Positions 1 to 8,491 of a stretch of 64,000 bases of DNA are shown piece after piece (the first letter of the stretch is position 1; each line of letters begins with the position of its first letter). The notes under the pieces are model-generated. The model saw only the letters and a list, made by a program, of their open reading frames with translations. It did no database searches and had not been told where the DNA came from. The DNA lies in contig NZ_CP009556.1 of NCBI RefSeq assembly GCF_000959365.1, positions 248,001-312,000 of the forward strand, read 5' to 3'. A program made the position numbers and the translations under genes. Source of the DNA: Burkholderia oklahomensis C6786 (lineage in GTDB: Bacteria; Pseudomonadota; Gammaproteobacteria; Burkholderiales; Burkholderiaceae).

Positions 1-210
1 GCGCACGTGCTGCACGCGCTGCGCCGGCATCTCGACGGCGCGGCGGCGCCCACCGCGTTCGATCCCGCCTATCAGCTCGCGCTCGCCCGCGTCTGGCAAA
101 AGACACTGCAATGCGCGGGCCCCGCGCGCGAGCGCCGCGTCGCGCCGCCGCCGGCGATCGACCCGCGCACGCTCGTCGACGCCGCGCCCGACGAACAGGT
201 GGCGGCATGA
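1..210 (+). CDS. C-terminal end of an upstream gene, probably thiazolinyl imide reductase (PchG/Irp3 type), partial
   Basis: The reading frame is open from the first base of the window and stops with TGA at 208-210, so only the last ~69 residues of a longer protein are present. The tail reads HVLHALRRHLDG, then YQLALARVWQKTLQ. This resembles the C-terminal helices of the NAD(P)H-dependent thiazolinyl imide reductases that reduce the thiazoline ring on siderophore assembly lines. The stop codon overlaps the ATG of the next gene (ATGA at 207-210), so the two are translationally coupled. The product assignment rests mainly on context (thioesterase and salicylate enzymes directly downstream) and on weak tail similarity. 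It could be another Gfo/Idh/MocA-type oxidoreductase or an NRPS accessory protein. Confidence 0.5.
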   Translation, partial: AHVLHALRRHLDGAAAPTAFDPAYQLALARVWQKTLQCAGPARERRVAPPPAIDPRTLVDAAPDEQVAA

Positions 211-974
211 ACGAGCGGCGGATGCTGCGTCCGTGGATCATGTCGCCGGAGCCGGCCGCGTGGCGGCTCGTCATGTGCCCGTTCGCGGGCGGCAGCAGCA
301 GCGCATTCCGCGATTGGCGCAACGTCGACGACTTCGGCATCGACGTCTCGCTCGCGATCTATCCGGGCCGCGACCACCGGATGCGCGAGCCGGGCGCGGA
401 CGACATCGGCCGGCTCGCCGATCAGCTCGCCGACGAACTGGCCGATGCGAAGGCGTCGCCCGGCAAGCTGATCCTCGCCGGGCACAGCATGGGCGCGCAA
501 GTGGCGTTCGAGACCTGCGAGCGTCTCGAGCGGCGCGGCGCGCCGCCGTTCGCGCTCGTGCTGTCCGGCTGCCACGCGCCGCACCTGAAAGGACGTCGCC
601 TCCTCAGCCATCTCGACGACCGCGCGTTCGTCGATCAGCTCGTCGAGATCGGCGGCAGCGACGCCACCCTGCTGTCCGATCCGTCGCTGCTCGCGATCTT
701 CCTGCCGATGCTGCGCGCCGACTTCCGGATCACCGAAGCCTATCGCCGCATGCCGCGCGCCGACCGGCGCCGCATCGACACGCCGACGCTGCTCGTCCAC
801 GGCAGCCGCGACATCGAAGCGTCGCGGGAAGAAGTCGCCGCGTGGCGCGACTGGCTGCGTCGCGCGGACGAACCGATCGCGATGCCCGGCGACCACTTCT
901 ACGTGACCCGCAGACCGCGCGCCTTTCTGCAACAGCTCCTGCGCCGGCTCGAGTCGACCTCCGCGTGTGTATGA
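207..974 (+). CDS. Type II thioesterase, PchC-like, of a siderophore cluster
   Basis: A 255-residue alpha/beta-hydrolase, the usual length for type II (editing) thioesterases. The nucleophile elbow G-H-S-M-G puts the catalytic serine at about residue 94. The Asp of the triad lies in HGSRDIEAS and the His in GDHFYV near residue 229. The N-terminal CPFAGGSSSAFRDW block matches the oxyanion-hole region of PchC, YbtT and GrsT relatives. Members of this family remove wrongly loaded acyl groups from the carrier domains of non-ribosomal peptide synthetases. The start ATG at 207 overlaps the upstream stop, which decides the start over an in-frame codon further upstream. The adenylating-enzyme gene follows after 9 bases, so the three genes form one operon. 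Family assignment is secure; the exact siderophore is inferred. Confidence 0.85.
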   Translation: MNERRMLRPWIMSPEPAAWRLVMCPFAGGSSSAFRDWRNVDDFGIDVSLAIYPGRDHRMREPGADDIGRLADQLADELADAKASPGKLILAGHSMGAQVAFETCERLERRGAPPFALVLSGCHAPHLKGRRLLSHLDDRAFVDQLVEIGGSDATLLSDPSLLAIFLPMLRADFRITEAYRRMPRADRRRIDTPTLLVHGSRDIEASREEVAAWRDWLRRADEPIAMPGDHFYVTRRPRAFLQQLLRRLESTSACV

Positions 975-983
975 CCCTCAGAG

Positions 984-3950
984 ATGCTCATGGAAACTCT
1001 TCTTCATCCGAATCCGAACGAAACGGCCGACGCCGTGGCCACCGAACCCGACATCTCGTCCGACGCGCTGCCGCTCGGCGAACATTTGCGCCGCTGGGCG
1101 GCCGACCATGCGACGCGCACCGCGCTCGTCGCCGGCGGCGAACGCGTGCCGTTCGTCGCGCTCGATCGCCGGGTCGATCGGCTCGCGGCCGCACTGCACG
1201 AGCTGGGCCTGCGTCCCGGCGACCGTGCGATGGTGCAGTTGCCGAACGGCATCGCGTTCGTCACCGTCTGCTTCGCGCTATTCCGTCTCGGCGTGGTGCC
1301 CGTACTCGCGATGCCGACCCAACGCTCGCGCGACATCGACGCGCTCTGCCGCATCGCGGAGCCCACCGCTTATTTCATCGCGGACGGGATGGACGGCCTC
1401 GACGCCCGGTCGCTCGCCGTCGACATGCTCGACGCGCATCCGTCGCTGCGCCGGATCGTCATCGACGGCGAGCCCGGCCGGCGCGACGATGACGATGCCG
1501 ACGAGCGCGTCGTGCCGCTCGCGTCGCTCGACGCGCCGCCGCGCGCACTGACGCCGCCGGCGCCGAATGACGTCGCGCTGCTGCTCCTGTCGGGCGGCAC
1601 GACCGGCACGCCGAAGCTGATTCCGCGCACGCACGCCGACTACGCATACAACTTCAGCGCGTCGGCCGCGCTCTGCGGGCTCGACGATACGAGCGTCTAT
1701 CTGGCGGTGCTGCCGGCCGCGCACAACTTCACGCTCGCATGCCCCGGCATACTCGGCACGCTCGCGAGCGGCGGCACGGTCGTGCTGTCCGACACGGCGA
1801 GCTGCGACGAAGCGATGCCGCTGATCGCGCGCGAGCGGATCACTCACGTCGCGCTCGTGCCGCCGCTCGCACAGCTCTGGGCGCAAGCGCGCGAATGGGA
1901 ACGCAGCGACCTGTCGAGCCTGCGGCTCGTCCAGGTCGGCGGCGCGCGGCTGGACCCGGCGCTCGCGCGCCGCCTGCCCGACGTGCTCGGCTGCCGTCTG
2001 CAACAGGTATTCGGGATGGCTGAAGGACTGCTGTGCTACACGCGGCTCGACGATCCGCCCGACACGATCGCGCATACGCAGGGGCGGCCGCTGTCGCCGC
2101 GCGACGAAGTGCGCATCGTCGACGCGCACGGCCGCGACGTCGCCGCCGGCGATGTCGGCGAGCTGCTGACTCGCGGGCCGTATACGATCCGCGGCTACTA
2201 CCGCGCGCCGGAGCATAATGCGCGCAGCTTCACGGACGACGGCTACTACCGCACGGGCGATCTCGTGCGCCGCGACGCGGCCGGCAATCTGATCGTCGAA
2301 GGGCGCATCAAAGAGCAGATCAATCGCAGCGGCGAAAAGATCTCCTCCGCGGAAATCGAGCTGCTGATCGACGCGTTGCCGGATGTGCAGGACTCGGCCG
2401 TCGTCGCGGTTCCCGACGCGCTGCTCGGCGAGCGCATCTGCGCATTCGTGCGTCCGCAACGCGACACGCTCGATGCGGCGGCGCTCAAGCAGGCGCTGCG
2501 CGCACGCGGGCTCAGCGAATTCAAGCTGCCGGATCAGATCGAAATCGCCGCGCATTGGCCGTTGACGTCGGTCGGCAAGATCGACAAGCAACGATTGATC
2601 GCGATCGCCAAGGCGCGCGATGCCGCCCCGGCGCGACGCTACGTCGAACGCCATCTGAGCGTGCGAAGCGACCCGCTGGATCTGGCATCGCGCATCATGC
2701 GCGCATTGCCGAGCCGGCACTGCATGCTCTACGAGCGCGGCAGCGAATGGAGCATCGGCATCGATTCGGCGCTGAGCGTGATCGTCGAGCCGGACGGAAC
2801 GGTGCGCCGCAGCGACGGCGCAAGCTGGCGCGACGCGCGGCCGTGCGACGGGATCGCACACGCGCTCGCGGACGTGCAGATCGACGCGTGGCGCGCATAC
2901 GGGCGTGCCCATTTCGAGTTTTCTCATCTGACATACGGCATCGACGGCGCGCGCGGCGACGAACCGCTGCTGCGGCTCGCGATTCCGCAAAGCGAGATTC
3001 GCGTGTCGAGCGGCCGCGCGCTGATCCGCAGCCTGGAGCCCGGCGCGCTCGCGATGCTAGCCGAGTTGGTCGACGCGCAAGACGCCGCGCAGCAGGCCGA
3101 GCCCGGCGCGCGTCTCGAAACGATCGACGGCGACCGCGACGCGCGCGCGTACAAGGAACAGGTCGCGTCCGCGGTGCGCGAAATGCAGGCCGACGCGTAT
3201 CAGAAAGTGATCCTGTCGCGCGCGGTCGAGGTTCCGGCGTCACTCGACACGGTGTCGAGCTACGTCGCGGGCCGGCGGACGAACACGCCGGCCCGCTCGT
3301 TCCTGCTCCGCGACGGCGACTTCGAAGCATATGGTTTCAGCCCCGAAACCGTGGTCGAAGTGAGCGCCGACGGCTTCGTCAGCACGCAACCGCTCGCCGG
3401 CACGCGCGCATTGACGGGCGACGACGCCGAAGACGCGCGTTTGCGGCGCGAACTGCTGCGGGATGCGAAGGAAATCGCCGAACACGCGGTGTCGGTGCAA
3501 TTGGCGATGGACGAAATGTCGTCGGTCTGCGACGCCGATACGCTCGGCGTCAGCGAATTCATGAGCGTCTATCGGCGCGGCACCGTCCAGCATCTCGCGT
3601 CGCGCGTGCGCGGGCGACTCGCGGCGGGCCGCCACGCATGGCATGCATTCGAAAAGCTGTTCCCCGCCGTCACCGCTTCGGGCATTCCTAAGCGCGAGGC
3701 GCTCGACAGCATTCGACGCCACGAGCAGCGCTTGCGCGGCTTGTACAGCGGCTGCGTATTCGTCGTCGACAGCGAAGGCGCGATGGATGCCGCGCTCGTG
3801 CTGCGCTCCGTGTATCGAGACGGCGAACGCTGCTGGCTGCAGGCCGGTGCGGGGCTCGTTCCGCTGTCGACGCCCGATCGCGAATGGACGGAGACTTGCG
3901 AAAAGCTCGCTTCGGTCGCGCGTCATTTGCAGGGGCAGGCGGGCGGCTAG
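984..3950 (+). CDS. Fused salicyl-AMP ligase and salicylate synthase (siderophore starter unit)
   Basis: 988 residues with two complete enzymes in one chain. Residues ~1-550 are a stand-alone aryl-acid adenylation domain of the DhbE/PchD/YbtE type: A3 motif SGGTTGTPK at 203-211, A8 YYRTGDLVRR, and A10 SVGKIDK with the catalytic lysine near 532. Residues ~560-985 are an isochorismate/salicylate synthase of the MbtI/Irp9/YbtS type: KVILSRAVEV with the general-base lysine near 741, PLAGTRALTGD, the metal-binding KEIAEH near 829-834, FPAVTASGIPK, and GAGLVPLSTPDREW. The C-terminal half should convert chorismate to salicylate via isochorismate, and the N-terminal half should activate it as salicyl-AMP for an NRPS carrier domain. 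No carrier domain is visible in this chain. ATG at 984 or in-frame ATG at 990 could start it; no strong ribosome site separates them. No frameshift or internal stop interrupts the junction. Confidence 0.85.
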   Translation: MLMETLLHPNPNETADAVATEPDISSDALPLGEHLRRWAADHATRTALVAGGERVPFVALDRRVDRLAAALHELGLRPGDRAMVQLPNGIAFVTVCFALFRLGVVPVLAMPTQRSRDIDALCRIAEPTAYFIADGMDGLDARSLAVDMLDAHPSLRRIVIDGEPGRRDDDDADERVVPLASLDAPPRALTPPAPNDVALLLLSGGTTGTPKLIPRTHADYAYNFSASAALCGLDDTSVYLAVLPAAHNFTLACPGILGTLASGGTVVLSDTASCDEAMPLIARERITHVALVPPLAQLWAQAREWERSDLSSLRLVQVGGARLDPALARRLPDVLGCRLQQVFGMAEGLLCYTRLDDPPDTIAHTQGRPLSPRDEVRIVDAHGRDVAAGDVGELLTRGPYTIRGYYRAPEHNARSFTDDGYYRTGDLVRRDAAGNLIVEGRIKEQINRSGEKISSAEIELLIDALPDVQDSAVVAVPDALLGERICAFVRPQRDTLDAAALKQALRARGLSEFKLPDQIEIAAHWPLTSVGKIDKQRLIAIAKARDAAPARRYVERHLSVRSDPLDLASRIMRALPSRHCMLYERGSEWSIGIDSALSVIVEPDGTVRRSDGASWRDARPCDGIAHALADVQIDAWRAYGRAHFEFSHLTYGIDGARGDEPLLRLAIPQSEIRVSSGRALIRSLEPGALAMLAELVDAQDAAQQAEPGARLETIDGDRDARAYKEQVASAVREMQADAYQKVILSRAVEVPASLDTVSSYVAGRRTNTPARSFLLRDGDFEAYGFSPETVVEVSADGFVSTQPLAGTRALTGDDAEDARLRRELLRDAKEIAEHAVSVQLAMDEMSSVCDADTLGVSEFMSVYRRGTVQHLASRVRGRLAAGRHAWHAFEKLFPAVTASGIPKREALDSIRRHEQRLRGLYSGCVFVVDSEGAMDAALVLRSVYRDGERCWLQAGAGLVPLSTPDREWTETCEKLASVARHLQGQAGG

Positions 3951-4529
3951 GCGCGGAAGCCGTGGTGCCGCGTGGCGTGGCGGAAGCATCCATGAAACCG
4001 CGCTGCACGACACGATACCGCACCGTGCGATTGGTCGGAACCAGTCGATGACGCGGCCGGCAAGCGCGGCAGTCGCGCAGCGCCGGAGACTTGCGCGAGC
4101 GGCTTCGCACGCATCGGCATCGCGACGCCGGCATTCGGGAGCAAGCAACGTCCGCCGTCGAAGCTGTTCGGACAATCGCCCGCCCGGATGCGGGCGATGC
4201 GGCCATCCGCCGCGGCCCTCGGGACGAATCGCGCGTCGCAATGATGCGCCTGCGCCCCTCGACGAAGCTCGACATCGTTCCGCAACCGGCGCATCACACG
4301 GCCTCCGCGGCGAACGATCCGAACATCGCGGCGGGCGATGGACGGACGCCCATCGCCGGGCGAATCCGCGGACCTGCTCGCACGTCCCGAGCAATTAGCC
4401 TCGTCTCTGTTGCATGCGGCGAATCAACCGTCGAAACACCGCGCCGGCCATTCGACGCGCCCCATCGCATCGCCTTCGACACGCGCTAGAATGACCGCTC
4501 CGGGTCCAACCTTCAATTGTCCGCCCGCC
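3951..4529. other. Gene-free stretch after the siderophore operon
   Basis: No open frame here has recognisable protein content or a convincing ribosome site; the open frames on both strands are low-complexity Arg/Ala/Pro products of high GC. No perfect terminator hairpin with a T run was seen. An in-frame ATG at 4491 could extend the next gene by 13 codons. Confidence 0.5.
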
Positions 4530-4922
4530 ATGCCCGTCATCGGCCTCGATCACTACAACCTCCGTGCGCCTCGTCCGCTCCTCGACACGCTCCGCGATTT
4601 CTACGTGAACGTGGTCGGATTGCGGCTCGGCGATCGCCCGCCGTTCCGGAGCCACGGCTATTGGCTGTATGCCGGCGCGCGAGCGGTGCTGCATCTGTCG
4701 GAAGCCGGGCCCGGCGAATCGCGTGCGCCGCATGTAACGAACACGTTCGACCACGTCGCGTTCTCCTGCAGCGATCTGCCGGGAACGATCGTCCGTCTGC
4801 AGCAATTCGACATCCGGTACACGAGCGCCGACGTGCCGCTGACGCGTCAGCATCAGTTGTTCTTCGACGATCCGGCGGGAAACGGCGTCGAATTGAATTT
4901 CATGGCGGACGCCGACGGCTGA
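4530..4922 (+). CDS. VOC-superfamily (glyoxalase/bleomycin-resistance fold) protein
   Basis: About 130 residues, the size of a single VOC module. The first strand GLDHYNLRA supplies the first metal-ligand histidine. It is followed by the helix TLRDFYVNVVGLRLGDRP, then WLYAGARAVLHLSE, FDHVAFSCSDL, and the closing FFDDPAGNGVELNF, where the terminal glutamate would be a metal ligand. VOC proteins bind a divalent metal and act as isomerases, dioxygenases or resistance proteins; nothing here fixes the substrate. The start chosen is the ATG directly before the first strand. An in-frame ATG at 4491 would add MTAPGPTFNCPP and is possible. It stands alone, with metY 214 bases downstream in the same direction behind its own promoter. 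Confidence 0.75.
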   Translation: MPVIGLDHYNLRAPRPLLDTLRDFYVNVVGLRLGDRPPFRSHGYWLYAGARAVLHLSEAGPGESRAPHVTNTFDHVAFSCSDLPGTIVRLQQFDIRYTSADVPLTRQHQLFFDDPAGNGVELNFMADADG

Positions 4923-5045
4923 CGCTCGCGCAAGAGCAGGCAAACGAGCGACAAAAGCGCGCGCACGACGCATTCGCGTCAGGCCGGTCGTCCATCGACC
5001 GCACGCCTCCGCGCAGCGCCCCGGCATTTGTCTTGTCCGTGAATA

Positions 5046-5093
5046 AGCTTGTCACCAAACAAGCTAAAAGCGCGCGACCGCGGCTCCTATAAT
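5046..5093 (+). promoter_or_regulatory. Probable metY promoter with operator-like inverted repeat
   Basis: A perfect TATAAT lies at 5088-5093, 43 bases before the metY ATG. Upstream at 5046-5065 is an inverted repeat, AGCTTGT, six bases, ACAAGCT. It reaches the position where a -35 box would sit; no good TTGACA is present there. The arrangement suggests a factor binding at or just above the -35 region. Which regulator binds is unknown. Confidence 0.5.
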
Positions 5094-5135
5094 CGGCCGA
5101 CACCTTCACAAAAGCACACCGATCGGAGACCCACC

Positions 5136-6431
5136 ATGACCGAATCCGCATCCGCCGACTGGCGCCTCGAAACCATCGCCGTGCACGGCGGCTATCGCCC
5201 CGATCCGACGACGCGCGCCGCCGCGGTGCCGATCTATCAGACGGTCGCGTTCGCGTTCGACGACACGCAGCACGGCGCCGACCTGTTCGACCTGAAGGTC
5301 CAGGGCAACATCTATTCGCGGATCATGAATCCGACCAACGACGTGCTCGAACAGCGCGTCGCGGCGCTCGAAGGCGGCGTCGGCGCGCTGGCGCTCGCAT
5401 CGGGCCAGGCGGCCGTCACCTATTCGATCCTGACGATCGCCGAGGCGGGCGACAACATCGTCTCGTCGAGCACGCTGTACGGCGGCACCTACAACCTCTT
5501 CGCGCATACGCTGCCGCAGTACGGGATCACGACGCGCTTCGCCGATCCGCGCAACCCGGCGGCATTCGAAGCGCTGATCGATTCGCGCACGAAAGCGATC
5601 TTCGCGGAGTCGGTCGGCAATCCGCTCGGCAACATCACCGACATCGCCGCGCTCGCCGACGTCGCGCATCGCCACGGCCTGCCGCTCATCGTCGACAACA
5701 CGGTGCCGACGCCGTATCTGCTGCGTCCGTTCGAGCACGGCGCGGACATCGTCGTCCATTCGCTGACGAAATATCTCGGCGGACACGGCACGAGCCTCGG
5801 CGGCGCGATCGTCGATTCGGGCAAGTTCCCGTGGGCGAAGCACGCCGACCGCTTCAAGCGGCTGAACGAGCCGGACGTCAGCTATCACGGCGTCGTCTAT
5901 ACCGAAGCGTTCGGCGACGCCGCGTATATCGGCCGCGCGCGCGTCGTCCCGCTGCGCAACACCGGCGCGGCGATCTCGCCGTTCAACGCGTTCCAGATCC
6001 TGCAAGGGATCGAGACGCTCGCGCTGCGCATCGACCGCATCAGCGAGAACGCGCTGAAGATCGCGCAGCATCTCGCGGGGCACGAGAAGGTCGAATGGGT
6101 CGATTACTCCGGACTGCCGAATCATCCGGATCACGCGCTCGTCGACCGCTATCTGTCGGGCCGCGCGCCGGGCATCCTCACGTTCGGCGTGAACGGCGGG
6201 CGCGCGGGCGGCGCCGCGTTCCAGGATGCGCTGAAGCTCTTCACGCGGCTCGTCAACATCGGCGACGCGAAATCGCTCGCGACGCATCCCGCGTCGACGA
6301 CGCACCGCCAGCTATCGCCGGAAGAGCTCGCGAAGGCGGGCGTGAAGGAAGAGACGGTGCGGCTGTCGATCGGCATCGAGCACATCGACGATCTGCTCGC
6401 CGATCTCGATCAGGCGCTGGCGAAGGTCTGA
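5136..6431 (+). CDS. metY: O-acetylhomoserine sulfhydrylase (O-acetylhomoserine aminocarboxypropyltransferase)
   Basis: 431 residues of the Cys/Met-metabolism PLP-enzyme family (fold type I). The PLP lysine is in HSLTKYLGGHGTS near residue 212. The N-terminal ETIAVHGGYRPDPTTRAAAVPIYQT and the QGNIYSRIMNPTNDVLE block are typical of the long MetY form, as are FQDALKLFTRLVNIGDAKSLATHPASTTHRQL and VRLSIGIEH at the C-terminus. It condenses O-acetylhomoserine with sulfide to give homocysteine in the cytoplasm, the direct-sulfhydrylation route to methionine. A GGAG ribosome site at 5125-5128 fixes the ATG at 5136. The gene is monocistronic, with a TATAAT and an inverted repeat upstream. Confidence 0.93.
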   Translation: MTESASADWRLETIAVHGGYRPDPTTRAAAVPIYQTVAFAFDDTQHGADLFDLKVQGNIYSRIMNPTNDVLEQRVAALEGGVGALALASGQAAVTYSILTIAEAGDNIVSSSTLYGGTYNLFAHTLPQYGITTRFADPRNPAAFEALIDSRTKAIFAESVGNPLGNITDIAALADVAHRHGLPLIVDNTVPTPYLLRPFEHGADIVVHSLTKYLGGHGTSLGGAIVDSGKFPWAKHADRFKRLNEPDVSYHGVVYTEAFGDAAYIGRARVVPLRNTGAAISPFNAFQILQGIETLALRIDRISENALKIAQHLAGHEKVEWVDYSGLPNHPDHALVDRYLSGRAPGILTFGVNGGRAGGAAFQDALKLFTRLVNIGDAKSLATHPASTTHRQLSPEELAKAGVKEETVRLSIGIEHIDDLLADLDQALAKV

Positions 6432-6659
6432 ACGGCGTCGCGATCGGACGTTCGCGCGTTCGATCGCGGTGCGGTGCGGTGCCGCGAGGCCGCCGCCTCA
6501 CATCGCGGGGCGCGCTTCGCGCCGTGTTCGCGTGCACCGCATCGCCGAACACGCGTCGTGCGTCCCGCATCATGTGAAGCGAGGCACGAGGCCCTCACGC
6601 CGCGAACCGCCGGCGCGAGGCCGTTTCCGCACTCGAAGCCGACGCCGGGGAGGCCTGCC

Positions 6660-6711
6660 TTTGGGTCTCGCCTTTGGGTCTCGCCTTTGGGTCTCGCCTT
6701 TGGGTCTCGCC
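6660..6711. repeat. 13-bp tandem repeat, four copies, in the metY/araC convergent gap
   Basis: Four uninterrupted copies of TTTGGGTCTCGCC start at 6660, 6673, 6686 and 6699. The array sits in the 300-base space between the converging metY and AraC-type genes, which otherwise holds no gene. It is the kind of slipped-strand-prone array used for strain typing in this genus. Confidence 0.9.
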
Positions 6712-6736
6712 TTGAAGTCCCGCTTTCGAGCCGCCG

Positions 6737-7681
6737 TCAGGCGGCCTGCGCCCTGAACGCCTGCCGATACCGCTTCGGCGTCGTGCCGACGATCCGCACG
6801 AAACGCTCGCGAAATGCGGTCGCCGAGCCGAACCCCGCCTCGGTCGCGATCTGCTCGACGGACAGCGCCGTCGTCTCCAGCAATTGCTGCGCACGCCTCA
6901 CGCGCGCGGTCTGAAGCCACTGCAACGGCGACGTGCCGGCCTGCTCCTGGAAGCGGCGCGTCAGCGTGCGAACGCTCATCGCGCCCTGCCGCGCGATCGC
7001 GTCGAGCGTCAACGGCTCGCGCAAATTGCATTGCAACCATTCCATCAATGCGTGCAGCGTCGATGTGCGCCGCGGCGGCTCGCCCGCGATGAACTGCGCC
7101 TGCCCGCCGTCTCGCACGAGCGGCGTCACCGCGAGCCGCGCGGCGTCGGCCGCCACCGCCGCGCCATAGTCGCACCGAATCATGTGCAGACACAGATCGA
7201 GCCCGGCGGACGCGCCGGCCGACGTCAGCACTTGCCCGTTGTCGACGAACAGCACGTTCGCATCGACCGACACGCTCGGATAGCGACGCGCGAGCTCGGC
7301 CGCGCCCAGCCAGTGCGTGGTCGCGCGCAGGCCGTCGAGCAGCCCCGCTTCCGCGAGCACGAACGCGCCGCTGCAAATCGACGCGATCCGGCAGCCGCGT
7401 GCGGCGACGTCGCGCAGCGCCGCGACGACGCGCGGCGAAACCGGCGCGAGCGGATCGGCGACGCCGGGCACGACGATCGTATCGGCTTCCCGCAGCCCGT
7501 CGAGACCGAACGCGGTCCGTACGTCGAACAGATCGCCGCGGGCGCGCCGCCGCTCGCCGCACACCCGCACGCGATACGGCGCGTCGACGTTCGGCACGCG
7601 CACGCGCGCGAAGGTATCGCACGCGACGCCGAGATCGAACGGCACGACGCCGTTCAGCACAAGCACGCAGACGCTATGCAT
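6737..7681 (-). CDS. GlxA-family transcriptional regulator (DJ-1/PfpI domain plus AraC HTH)
   Basis: 314 residues. Residues ~1-170 are a class I amidotransferase-like (DJ-1/PfpI) domain: MHSVCVLVLNGVVPFDLGVACDTF, TIVVPG, and ASICSGAFVLAEAGLLDG, where the Cys sits in the nucleophile elbow, then ATTHW. Residues ~215-310 carry two AraC helix-turn-helix motifs: LDAIARQGAMSVRTLTRRFQEQAGTSPLQWLQ and SVEQIATEAGFGSATAFRERFVRIVGTTPKRYRQAF. Regulators of this type sense small metabolites (often quaternary amines or arginine-related compounds) and activate adjacent operons. It diverges from the DUF3817 gene pair, a possible target, with about 100 bases between the two starts. ATG at 7681 opens directly on the domain. 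The effector is unknown. Confidence 0.88.
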   Translation of the reverse strand: MHSVCVLVLNGVVPFDLGVACDTFARVRVPNVDAPYRVRVCGERRRARGDLFDVRTAFGLDGLREADTIVVPGVADPLAPVSPRVVAALRDVAARGCRIASICSGAFVLAEAGLLDGLRATTHWLGAAELARRYPSVSVDANVLFVDNGQVLTSAGASAGLDLCLHMIRCDYGAAVAADAARLAVTPLVRDGGQAQFIAGEPPRRTSTLHALMEWLQCNLREPLTLDAIARQGAMSVRTLTRRFQEQAGTSPLQWLQTARVRRAQQLLETTALSVEQIATEAGFGSATAFRERFVRIVGTTPKRYRQAFRAQAA

Positions 7682-7784
7682 GACGATTCCCTCGCTGGCC
7701 GAAATCCGTTGAAAGATGGCATTCTAGCCAGTGGTTCCGATCGCCTCCACTCGCGACAATACGCGCTCTTCGATGGAGATCGAC

Positions 7785-8093
7785 ATGACGATGGACGACG
7801 ACAAATCGCTGCGCGCATTACAGATTCTTTCGGTTCTCGAGGCGACGACGCTCGTCGCGCTCGTCTGCATCGCGGTGCCGCTCAAGCATCTGGTCGGCTA
7901 TCCGGTTGCGGTGTCGATCATGGGGCCGCTGCACGGCGTCGTGTTCGTGCTGTATCTGTGGGCGGTCGTCGCCACGACGTCGAGCGGGCTCTGGCGCGCC
8001 GCGCAAGCCTGGCGCCTCGTCGCGACGGCGCTGGTGCCGTTCGCCGGCTTTGCCAATTCGGGATGGATCGCACGCAAGCGGAGCGCGCAATGA
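7785..8093 (+). CDS. DUF3817-family small membrane protein
   Basis: 102 residues with three predicted membrane segments: LQILSVLEATTLVALVCIAVPLKH, VSIMGPLHGVVFVLYLWAVVATTSS, and LVATALVPFAGFANSGWIA. The ALRALQILSVLEATTLV start and the GPLHGVVFV block match the DUF3817 family, which has no known function. GGAG at 7775-7778, six bases before ATG 7785, fixes this start over two upstream in-frame ATGs. The stop TGA overlaps the ATG of the next membrane protein, so the two are coupled and probably work together. Confidence 0.75.
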   Translation: MTMDDDKSLRALQILSVLEATTLVALVCIAVPLKHLVGYPVAVSIMGPLHGVVFVLYLWAVVATTSSGLWRAAQAWRLVATALVPFAGFANSGWIARKRSAQ

Positions 8094-8491
8094 TCTATCT
8101 GCTGCTGAAGGCGGCGCACGTCGCGTCGATCACCGTATTCGTCGGCGGATTGCTGGTGTTGTCGATCGGCATCCGCATCCCGAATCTCGTCGTCCAGCGC
8201 GCCGTTCTGCAATGGGACCGACGCGCGACGCTGCCCGCGCTCGCGCTCGTCTGGGCGAGCGGCGTCACGATTGCGCTGCTCGGCCACTGGTTCGGCGACG
8301 CGTGGCTCACGGTCAAGCTCGTGCTCGTCACGGCGCTCTCCGCGTTGCACGGCATCCTCGCGGGCAGTCTGCGGCGCATGGCGCGCGACGACGCGAACGT
8401 CGCGTCCGTGTGGCGGCATGCGGGAATCGGTTCGGGCATCGTCGCGGCGGCCGCCGTGGTGATCGTGCTCGTCGTGGTCAAGCCTTTTTGA
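8090..8491 (+). CDS. Small integral membrane protein, CopD/HemJ-like
   Basis: 133 residues with four predicted membrane spans: LLLKAAHVASITVFVGGLLVLSI, LPALALVWASGVTIALLGHWF, WLTVKLVLVTALSALHGILAG, and GIVAAAAVVIVLVVVKPF. Intramembrane histidines (KAAH at the start, the LHG span) and a KLVLV helix recall the CopD/HemJ membrane fold, where such residues bind copper or haem. That is a resemblance, not a proof. Its ATG overlaps the stop of the DUF3817 gene (ATGA at 8090-8093). No terminator hairpin follows. Confidence 0.6.
   Translation: MIYLLLKAAHVASITVFVGGLLVLSIGIRIPNLVVQRAVLQWDRRATLPALALVWASGVTIALLGHWFGDAWLTVKLVLVTALSALHGILAGSLRRMARDDANVASVWRHAGIGSGIVAAAAVVIVLVVVKPF

Noticed and set aside
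4091..4489. A 132-codon frame between the siderophore operon and the VOC gene
   Set aside because: No ribosome site, no domain, and composition typical of random high-GC sequence.
5094..5135. SAM or cobalamin riboswitch before metY
   Set aside because: The leader between the -10 box and ATG is only ~42 bases and lacks any riboswitch core.
6439..6468. CGCGATCG/CGATCGCG inverted repeat after metY as a terminator
   Set aside because: The stem is short with a 14-base loop and no T run; not strong enough to list as a terminator.
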